Shown here in pieces: positions 1 to 9,100 of a stretch of 44,615 bases of DNA. The stretch's first letter is position 1. Each line of letters starts with the position of its first letter. The DNA is from Rhizoclosmatium globosum. Its lineage: Eukaryota > Chytridiomycota > Chytridiomycetes > Chytridiales > Chytriomycetaceae. The notes under the pieces are model-generated. The model did no database searches. It worked only from the letters and a program-made list of their open reading frames with translations, and was not told where the DNA came from. The DNA lies in assembly GCA_002104985.1 (NCBI GenBank), contig MCGO01000268.1, forward strand, positions 1-44,615, written 5' to 3'. The position numbers and the translations under genes are program-made.

Positions 1-230
1 GTATGGTCCAGTTGACCATCTTAACCCATCCCAACACTAAGGGTATAAACCCTAGCCTTACTCTAACCCTAACAAACACTTAACAGTATTCCTTGAGGTT
101 GAAATAAGAGTTATATTGGTTGTTTTGACTATTTATGAAGGTATGGTCCAGTTGACCATCTTAACCCATCCCAACACTAAGGGTATAAACCCTAGGCCTA
201 ACCCTGAAATCCTAACCCTAACCCTAATCC
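1..230. repeat. Subtelomere-like duplicated unit with CCCTAA-type repeats
   Basis: A 55-base unit starting GTATGGTCCAGTTGACC at position 1 recurs without change at position 141 (period 140). Both copies run into CCCTAA/CCTAACCC arrays (about 50-75 and 190-230) that are degenerate forms of the TTAGGG telomere repeat. The C-rich strand reads 5' to 3' from the left edge, the orientation expected close to a left chromosome end. It could also be an old interstitial telomeric block. No gene is seen in it. Confidence 0.75.
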
Positions 231-296
231 TTTGATGACCTTCCAGATAACATAATTCGATTTCCTGAGCATATTCAACAAATTAAATGCAGTAAA

Positions 297-818
297 ATGC
301 TAACTGTCGAAGCTCTTAAGTTGATTGTTGACCCTTACAATGATTACCCTTATCACTTAGTAAGAGGAATGCATGGAAATAGGGTGAACTCTTATGAAGA
401 CAAGTTGGAAAGGTTCATCAACTTTAATGAGGAGGAAGTAGCTACTTTTTTCCAGCCTCAAATAAGTCGAACATCAAGACTTGGCCCTTATTCAGAATAC
501 TTTGGGTTACTCCTTGAGCAACTCCAATCTTTTAAGTCTATCATCATATATGGGAATCAAGAAGAAGGAAATTTAGCAAAAGAGAGGCTGAAACAAAAGC
601 TTTTGGGTGAGGCAAGGAAACGATTTGAAGTGCTGCCATGTGAGGGAGACCTTAATCCAAATAATGCTGTTTGGGCATGTTCAAACCTTAAATTATCTGG
701 TGGAAGAAGAATGCAATTCCTGCGTGTATATCACTGTGATGGAAAAGGCATGCCATATAATGCAAATACACCTGGATTAATTTACATTCCACCAGCAAAG
801 TCCACTTTAATTAGCTAA
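297..818 (+). CDS. Hypothetical protein in the subtelomere-like region
   Basis: A single open frame of 173 codons starts at ATG 297 and ends at TAA 816-818. I do not recognise the family. The product is mixed alpha/beta in composition, with charged helical stretches (near residues 25-50 and 80-110), and has no signal peptide, membrane segment or zinc-binding cluster. No intron is needed, unlike nearly every other gene here, and it sits between telomere-like repeats and a minisatellite. It may be a member or fragment of a dispersed subtelomeric family, or part of a mobile element. Coding status rests on length and reasonable composition only. Confidence 0.4.
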   Translation: MLTVEALKLIVDPYNDYPYHLVRGMHGNRVNSYEDKLERFINFNEEEVATFFQPQISRTSRLGPYSEYFGLLLEQLQSFKSIIIYGNQEEGNLAKERLKQKLLGEARKRFEVLPCEGDLNPNNAVWACSNLKLSGGRRMQFLRVYHCDGKGMPYNANTPGLIYIPPAKSTLIS

Positions 819-982
819 CATAATGTTTATTGTTCAGTTTTTTTAATATTGACAGAGAATAATAAATAAAATGATTGAGTTATTTGAAGATAATACCCTG
901 GTAAGAGCAGTACCATGACAAGGCCTGCACTTAGTACAAGGCCTAAATGTAATAATATGAGTGCTTTATAAATCTTGGTAAA

Positions 983-1345
983 CTACATAATATGGGCGGC
1001 GCCATGAAGGGGGTGACGCCATGAAGGGGCGGCGCCATGAAGGGGGTGATGCCATGAAGTTAACACAGGCGGCGCCAAGAAGGGGGTGACGCCATGATGT
1101 GGGCAACGCCTCGACACAGGCGGCGCCATGAACCATGATGTGGGCAACGCCTCAACACAGGCGGCGCCATGAAGGGGGTGACGCCATGAAAGGGGTGACG
1201 CCATGAAAGGGGTGACGCCATGAAGGGGGTGACGCCATGATGTAGGCAACACCTTGAAATCAGCAATGCCATGATGCCATAATATGGGCAACACCTTGAC
1301 ACAGCCAGTGCCATGATGTGGACAACGAGGTGTGGACAATGGCAT
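983..1345. repeat. GGCGCC / GACGCCATGAA minisatellite
   Basis: Short units built on GGCGGCGCCATGAAG and GGGGTGACGCCATGAA are repeated many times. The cleanest part is 1160-1240, where an 18-base unit (GGGGTGACGCCATGAAAG) runs head to tail. Later units drift to GGGCAACGCC and GGCAACACC. Long open frames on the minus strand are simply translations of this repeat. No protein is called. Confidence 0.85.
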
Positions 1346-1540
1346 GAAGTGTGTGAGATGGCTTTGGATGATGCCTTGATATAAATGATGCCATCATTTC
1401 CATGAAGTTTAATAGAATTACAACAGCAGTGGTAGTACTATGGTCAATTCATTCAACTTCTTGTATATTTGGATTCTTTCTTCTGGTGCACTGTTGTTGC
1501 TCAATGCAGTACCATCAAGATACTTTTTTGTCTGTGTGTA

Positions 1541-1612
1541 GGCCATTTAGTTTAGGTGGTTAGTCCTGTGGTTACAAACCGTGTTGCAGTCATAGGTTCA
1601 ATTCCTACTGCA
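1541..1612 (+). other. tRNA-like sequence with Pol III A and B boxes (copy 1)
   Basis: The A-box match TAGTTTAGGTGG lies at 1548-1559 and the perfect B-box GGTTCAATTCC at 1595-1605, at the spacing of a tRNA. A TTTT follows at about 1622. The presumed acceptor stem (GGCCATT against TGCAGGT) does not pair, so this is not a functional tRNA. It is more likely the head of a tRNA-derived SINE or a decayed tRNA. Confidence 0.45.
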
Positions 1613-1654
1613 GGTGTAAATTTTGAAATGTAGTTGGCATCATGCCCTCAAAAG

Positions 1655-1755
1655 AGGCAGCACCGTCCTCAGGGCGCCCCTTGAAGGATAATGCCATTAA
1701 GGCAGCGCCAATTAGGTGATGCCTGAAGTGCGGCGCCTTCATGGCAGCGCCCAGG
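1655..1755. repeat. Second GGCGCC-rich block
   Basis: This stretch has GCAGCACC, GGGCGCCCC, GGCAGCGCC, GCGGCGCC and GGCAGCGCCC motifs between ATGCC spacers, the same vocabulary as the minisatellite at 983-1345 but more diverged. It lies directly downstream of the first tRNA-like element, so it could be the body of the same repeat family. Nothing in it looks coding. Confidence 0.5.
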
Positions 1756-1921
1756 ATACTGGGTGACTCATCCTAACCATCCTAATCCAACAGTATAGAA
1801 CAACTGAAGGTAGAGATAGAATAATTTCCTTTGTTCACCTTCCGTTTTTCGTAACCGCACACCAAATACTTGAATACGATTCAAATCTAAAATGTATAAA
1901 TTTAATAAACTCTGTGAAACG

Positions 1922-2007
1922 TACCCATTCGTTGCTCAGTGGTTTGAACACTGCCCTGTAGGTGCGGGAGATGCGAGTTCAAATCCTGCTTGCGGAATTT
2001 TTTTTTT
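1922..2007 (+). other. tRNA-like sequence with A box, B box and T10 terminator (copy 2)
   Basis: TTGCTCAGTGG (1932-1942) is a close A-box match, and AGTTCAAATCC (1976-1986) matches the B-box in all but its first base. Ten Ts at 1998-2007 form an ideal Pol III terminator. A possible anticodon loop CTGTAGG (GTA, Tyr) sits at about 1956-1962. The acceptor ends do not pair, and the T stem has mismatches. A tRNA-derived SINE head or tRNA pseudogene fits better than a working tRNA. Transcription by Pol III is an inference. Confidence 0.5.
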
Positions 2008-2219
2008 GCCTATTGATTATTCTGAAAATCAAAGATATTTCTATTTCAGCTTTCATTTTTATTTTGAGAATATATGTGGGACCTTAAACTCAAAGCATTT
2101 ATGTCATATGTTTCCAAACTGAATGCTTGTTAAAATTATGTGTTTAATGAACTCTGAAACAAAAATTGCTCCATGAGCATTTATTGTTGTACAAATGTTC
2201 TGTCTCTACACTTTCATCT

Positions 2220-5200
2220 CTACTCATCATCATCATCATCATTGTCATAATCTGTGGCCCAAGCTTCATCCTCACTTGGTGTATTATTGTATCCAAGAAC
2301 TTCAGCGTGATCATCGAGAAACTGGTAAATCATGGCGTAAAAGTTTGCCAATGCAGGATCATTAAATTCTCGGGGATAACGTGGGTGAAGGCGGGTGTCA
2401 TTGGTTGATTCACCTGCAGTGCCTGTTTGGTCTGTTACTTTAGCGGAACTTGATTTTGCTTCCTCTGCATCAACAATAGAGTCGCAGTCATCACTGATAC
2501 CACCATCAAGTTGCATCTCATCATCACTCAATGCACTTTTATCCTTAGGGTTGGCATCACTTTCTGTCTCTTGGATTTCATGGTCGTCTTCAGAAACACT
2601 GCTGTCGTGACCCTCCTCCGAAATCTCATCATCTGCATCTTCTTCCACAATAGTGTCCCCCACACTGTCACTACCATCTTCACTTCCCTCAACCTCACTG
2701 TCATCACTGTTATTACTGCCATCCAAGTCAACTTCAATCACTCTTGAATCTGAGCAAGACCCTGAACCTGAACCTACTTGCGGTCCAGCTGCATACAAAG
2801 AGGAATCACCCTCCCCCGTCAAACTGCACCACTTCCACCACTTGTCAGAGATACTCTTCATTTTACGGATAACAGCAGCTCCATCAGTTGTGGCCCCATA
2901 ATTGTTCTGATGCACTTGAGAGCTGTGTCCAAATTGACTGCTTACTGTAGTGTTCACTTCTGCCACTGCTGTCTCTTCAAAGTCAATATGATCTGCAAAT
3001 GACGCCATCATTTGTCGAGTGTGGCGGATTCCCAGATTTACCCCAAAAACGCTCCAGAAATTCTGAATGTACAAGCCATGCAATTTGGATACTTTGCAAG
3101 GGATTCCGTTTCTCAAAAACAGATAAGTCTTGGCTTGGATTTCATCTTCGTGGGTCAAGAACGTAAGCTTTTTGCGGTATCTCATGTCAGCCCAGAATGC
3201 ACTTTGTCATTTTATTAGTAGTCAACCATAACTACAAGTGCTTACATGTAGAGTGGGTAAACAAAGACCAGATACTTTACAAGAATCTGTGCAAGCTCAT
3301 CTGGAACAAACCGAAACAAGTCTTTATGAAATCCAGAGTTGGCACTTGACTTGTTGTATCTTTTTCAAACTTCAGTGCCCTAACTCAAAACAAGGGGACA
3401 ACTCACCTCAAGTTGATGCACAATCTGTGTTCAAGAATCATCAAATTTCTTTTGCCTAAACCCGAATTCACAATGGTGGTCATTTGGAACTCTGTTGTTC
3501 GGGGCGGCATTCCACAAAACAAGGCAAGACCGAGCATCAACAGATAAATAAAGTTGTCCACTTTAGCTAAAAGATAAGAGCTCAGAGGTATGCAGCCAAT
3601 GAAAACTAAATACCAGTGTATAGCTCCATTGCCTCAGTTTTGTAGATAAGTCTTGTGGGCTCAAAAAAGTCAGTCCTCAAGTTCTTGGTCTTTTTGATGT
3701 GCAATTCAAGTCTGTTCCCATTTTCTTCACTAAATGTAGAGCTGTTGGCTTGCTCTGTCATGAAGCTGTAGCCTGGTCTTGAGTTTGCGACATTGTCAGT
3801 CAACCGTTTTGGGTCAAATGTGAAGTCAGAAACATCCATCCCAAACAGTAAATTACTGAGTTCTGTTGTGATCACTCTAAAGTAGTTTGCTCGACCTTCC
3901 CGGAACATAGTCTTTGAAACACCCAAGCGACCATCGATAACCAACTTGGGTTCATTAGGCAAACTGTAATCCCAATGTTTGCTAATAAGATTGGCTGTAT
4001 TGCTGCCCATCATGATTAATCCACATGTGGACTTGAACTGCTTCATTTTGGCATAAGGGAGACTATGCTTTCCATAACTGACAAGCTCAATGACTTGATT
4101 GATTTCCCTTGTTTTTAACAGATATGAATAAAAGACTGAAATCAAAGTATGCCTCACTTGTCCTTATCGGCTCTTGTCATCCATGAACCAAACGAAGCAA
4201 TTTCTTGGCACCAATCCAAAACTAGGCAACGAGAAGCAAACAGGAAATGAGTACAAGGTCCAGTCATGAGTTGCTCTTTGCAAAAGGTGCCATCAGGCTG
4301 TAAAAACCTGAGCAACAGGTATTCTTCAACCAAATGGATCCGACCAGTATCGAGGCCTTCAAAGCCAATGTCTTCAAACAAAACAATGCGCAACAACTTG
4401 ATCAGTGCTTCTTGCTGATTCTCAATGACTGCATTAGTTCTACAAAGCAGGGGAACATCAAGTGTCTCCAACAATGCCTCAACAGCTTCGTTCACATCAT
4501 CACGCAACTTGGGCATTTTGGTGCCTGTGTTGGCACCTTGCTTACGAGCAATCAACATGGTGACAAATAACCCAAGAGTTCTTGCATACGTTGGAATGGT
4601 CCCCTTCACGTCAATAGGCTTGAAAGCCTTTCCTGCATACCCAGTGTCATTGGTGGATTTGCGACCAGCATTTTTGATGGCAGTACGCGTCGGTTGGGTC
4701 CCAGGTAAAGTTGCCAACTCATTGACTTTTTCCAAGAACAAACGACACAACATAATCACTGTCTTGGTGTCCTTTGTCTCTGTCAAGATAGCAATGTACT
4801 TTGCTGGATTCTTGATGGCATCAATACCAAAAACTAACTTGTCCCATCCCATCTAATCCGAAAAAATTAACTGGTATTTTTTGACGCCCCAAACACTTAC
4901 GTTATTCAGGAACGGTGTATTGGTTTTGCTTGATGAGGCAATCAGACCAGCAGTTTCCAATCCAGTAGACAAGTAAGCTCTCGAACGTGACCCAGCCGTG
5001 TTTTTGATCTGTTTCTGTTTACGCGCAAGGCTTTTAAGTTCCTTGGCTCTTTGGCGAGCATCAAATCCTTCTTCTGGCTTATACATTCCAAAGACCCGTG
5101 CATATAGTTTAACAACTTGAGTTGGCCTGTACCCCCAATACTGATTCTTTTGGTGTTCAGCCCTGCAGTGTACCCTGATGGCACTTTGAGACACACAAAC

Positions 5201-5560
5201 ATAGTTGCAGTCCAGGCACATGAATCCAAATCTGGCAGGATGGGTCAGACCACATTTCATTTTCTTGACATGGCTTTGGAGCTTCTCGGGAAAGTCTACT
5301 GCAAGGTTGCACTTGTTGCAGTGAAACAGATTGTCCTCAGAATCCCTCGGAATGAAAGTGAGCTCATCCTCTTCTAACAAACCAATCAAAGTTTAGGAAA
5401 AGAAGAAAAGAGATCAAAGCACTCACTTGTGTAGTCATTTATCCAATAACGAACAGAAACAACCTTCTGGTGGACTAATCTATAATGTTTTCCCAAAGCA
5501 AATTTGTTGTTGAAGGGTGCAATGTCTTTGCACTCTGGGTTGGGGCATTCAACTTTGGAT
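2220..5560 (-). CDS. Zinc-finger / tyrosine-recombinase-like protein of a putative mobile element
   Basis: Exons can be joined in frame: 5560-5427, 5373-4901, 4852 to about 4160, then on to 3606, about 3575-3410, about 3372-3245 and about 3208-2220, through introns near 48 nt. The N-terminus has three zinc-finger patterns: C-x4-C-x14-H-x4-H, C-x2-C-x12-H-x5-C and C-x2-C-x12-H-x4-H. The C-terminal half carries what look like tyrosine-recombinase signatures: a box I Arg (GMPPRTTE), a box II Arg-His (GIRHTRQ), then QFGHSS and a candidate nucleophile Tyr (HQNNYG). A long Asp/Glu-rich tail ends the protein. From memory, similar proteins occur beside RecQ-like helicases in subtelomeric fungal elements; no helicase is seen here. 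The frame changes near 4160, by a 1-nt deletion or by an intron with the unusual donor GTTCAT, so it may be inactive. The 5' end beyond 5560 is unresolved. Confidence 0.6.
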
Positions 5561-6007
5561 CTGTTGTTTCATAGAGTCAGAAAATGATTTTAAAGTTCTT
5601 GTCTGAATTTCAAACAAGAATCAACACTTCAGCAATAATTGCCTCAATATAGAGAATAAACAATGAGTTTTAGGAAGGATGTGTGGAAAGAGTACTTCAA
5701 GAGCTATCATTTGATGATCCCACCACCCAACACAACCAACTACAGCTCACACAACACCAACACCAACATTTCCAAACTTGATCTTCAACCACCCACCCCT
5801 GAGTAACCCATCAACCTCAGGTCCAACACTTCCAAAAAGCATGGAATATCATTCATTGACCCACTCTTGCTCTCACTCCAAAATTTCAAATCACTGCTCC
5901 TATTCTCAATGGATACATACCTTTCTTCTTGATCCATCTTCTCGTTCTCGTCCTTTAACTTGAACTCTTTTTGATCCAACAGTATAGAACCTTAATCCTA
6001 AACCTAC

Positions 6008-6039
<32 letters not shown>

Positions 6040-6152
6040 TACTTCTAGAAGGATGGGTCAAACACAACATACAACTAACCCAAGAATATAGAACCCTACC
6101 CAGCTTTTATATTCATTTTCACCAAAGCCATTCATATCATTTTTTGGTTTAT
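5561..6152. repeat. Intergenic stretch with an A28 homopolymer at 6011-6038
   Basis: No convincing exon is visible. An uninterrupted run of 28 A residues occupies 6011-6038, preceded by AACCTACCTT. A 17-base sequence (ATCCAACAGTATAGAAC) at 5974-5990 also occurs at 1785-1801, on the other side of the zinc-finger/recombinase gene. The A tract could be the tail of a plus-strand retroposed sequence. The open frames here are short and repeat-like. Confidence 0.5.
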
Positions 6153-9100
6153 TTAGACTGTGGTTAAAGAGTAAATGTTATTCCCAGCACACCATAAAGC
6201 TGTTTTCCCCCCAAATTTTATTTCATTGATTTCACCAGCATTGTAAATATATTCCTGCCTTTTAGACAATATCCATCCCTCCTTGTAAAACATTGATGTT
6301 ATTTCTTCTTCCTTATATTGAGTGAAGTTGTCCTTCTCTTCCTTTTCTTCTACACACATGCCAGTATGGACAGACCATAACTTAGCCCCATCAGCAGCCT
6401 CAGACACCAAATAATCCTCATTCTGAGAAAAGGCAAGATTTATCAAACCTCTAGTATGCCCAGTCAAAGTCAATAAACATTCCCCTGTTTGTAGAGACCA
6501 TAGCTTTATAATTCTATCCCCAGAGGCAACAAATTGTCCATTCTTTGATAAAGCTATAGCAGTAACTATACCAGAATGACCTGAGAGGGTCTTGAGACAT
6601 TGTCCTGTTTTTACTGACCACACTTTGACAGTCTTATCATTAGATCCAGATACTATAAATTTGTTATCAGTTGTTACTTTCACTATTCTCACTGCATCAG
6701 AATGTCCAGTCAAAGTCTTTACACACTCTCCAAAGGTAATAGACCACAATTTCACACAATTATCAGCAGATCCAGATACTAAACAATTACCAAACACTGT
6801 TAGGGTGTACACTCTTTTAGTATGACCTATTAGAGTCTTGACACATTCTCCAGTTTGCATAGACCATATCTTAATGGTCATATCATCAGATCCAGATGCT
6901 GCAAATTGTTTATCAGGAAAAATTTCCAATACAACTACTGGTTGAGTATGTCCTATCTCTACTGAATACTCCCCCCCTGCTTCAATAGGCCACATTCTTA
7001 CAGTATTATCTCTAGATCCAGAGACAATATACTTCCCATTTGTTGCAATAGCAGTAATATCATCAGTATGACCTGAATGTGTTGTGATACATTCACCGGT
7101 TTTTACAGACCATAACTTTAAACTCTTATCATCAAAGCCAAACGCTAAGAACTGCCCAGTTGGAGCAATGGATACTTTTTTCACTAATGTACACAGTATC
7201 TTCAAAGAATTGATGCAGCTTCCAGTTTTTACAGACCACACTTTGACTTCATCATTAGACAATATCATTAAATGATGTCCACATGCTAATGCTGTTCCAG
7301 AATTCAAGTCAATACTTGATAAATTCAACCTTTTTTCATGTTGACAATTTACATCCCATAATTCCATGATTTCACTTCCATATTTGCAAATAAGAACTTG
7401 ACCATTTGCCAAAAATTGCACATTTCTAATATATCCTGAATAAGTCATTGTCTCTATGCATTCCCCAGTTTGCACAGACCACATCATAATTTCTGAATCA
7501 CTTTGATTGACAGTAATAACATAGTCTCCATCAAAAGAAACAGCCACTTCATCACAATAATGGCCAATATCAAAAGTTTGCACAGGTGTGACAAACTCTG
7601 CACCCTGTAGAGACCACAACTGAATATTATACCAGGTGTAAGACACTAGAAATTTCCTGTCTGTGGAAAATGCTATTCTATAATCAGAAGATATAGTTGA
7701 TAAATCTAAAGTCGTCACACATTCTACAGATGGAATTGACCACAACTGGACACTGCCGTCTTTGTTTTGAATTGCTATGAACTCTCCATCTAAGGAAATT
7801 GCAAGATCACGAGTCTTATACAGAGTCTTGATACATTCCCCAGTTTGCAGAGACCAAAACTTAACACTGTCATCTGCAGTTGACACCAATATTTGTGAAT
7901 CTTGCGAAATAGCCACAGTCATCACTGAACCAGAATGTCCAGTAAATGTGAAGGGACCCCACTTTTGTTCAGCTCCAACCCTTAATCTAACATTAGTCAA
8001 GTGCGAGTACATCTTAAAATATTCTGTTTGTTGAGGAAGTCCCACCAGTGCATGATTGTATACTTGAAGTGGACTAGCCAGAAGCTGAGTGCGAAAATTG
8101 ATGCAGATATACTTGAGGTCATTCATTAAAGCAAGATTGGTTCTTACTTCATTATTCTGAGGAACTACAGTTTCAAGTGTTTTGGAAACAGATTGAATGG
8201 CAGGAAATATGTCATTCAATTTACCAAGAAGAAGATAACATTCCAGATAGTATGGCAAGACTGTTGTAGTAAACTTATAAAAAAAGGTCAACAAGAATTC
8301 TTGTTCTTTCACATTGGGAGTTTGCATGGCTTTGTTCCAGTGAAATGGCCAATACTGAGCAGCATATAACATATCTTCTTTTAATTGTTGCACAATTTGA
8401 AGCCCATCTTCTTGATTATACAGTTGGAATGGATCCAACTTGGCCATATTGTAACCCAAGTTTGACATTAGAATCTTAAGACACTGAACTGCAATTTGTG
8501 CATCTACAAGCCTAATAAATAAGTCAGGCTCACAGCGACTTGGATCAGTGAAAAAATCTTTGACACTTTTGTGGATCATGGACACAACTCCATTTTCTAT
8601 TTTAAGGATTGGTCGAAACTAAATATTTTTTAGGAAAGAAACACTTAAACATACTGAAATACCTCTGAAACAAAGTCTTGAATGTCTTTTATATCCAATC
8701 CACCAATATTTGCTAATGCATTCAGAGAAAGAGGTTTTTGGACAGTCATTAAAACAGCGAACACATTTTTAAAGAGTGCCAGCTTCTCTGATCTGTTAAC
8801 TGTGAGCACACGATTCATAATTGCAGTATATACATTGTCTACCCCTGATGACAGAGATTGTATAACTGTGTAAGCCTCTGATGGATTGAAGCTTTGTTGT
8901 TTGATATATTCACAAATATTTCGAGCATAGATAAACAGACCCTCTGACTTGACTATCAATTCTTTACAGCACTTAGACTCAAGGCTGTCTGGAGCCATGA
9001 TTTTCCAAAAAGAACCTAAGCGATACTCCACAAATTTTTCCAAATCTTCTCGGTTGTTTCCTTCAGTGGGCATTAACACAAATGGACTGAGGTTTTGTAA

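Noticed and set aside
983..1345. Minus-strand ORFs of 120 and 84 codons
   Set aside because: They are translations of the GGCGCC minisatellite in two frames; the peptide is a repeat of the same few residues (SWRHPLHG).
1922..1995. Functional tRNA-Tyr (GTA)
   Set aside because: A and B boxes are present, but acceptor and part of the T stem do not pair, so a working tRNA is not supported.
1892..2122. Plus-strand ORF of 76 codons
   Set aside because: It overlaps the tRNA-like element and its T10 tract; composition follows from these.
4425..4856. Plus-strand ORF of 143 codons
   Set aside because: It is antisense to a conserved exon of the recombinase-like gene.
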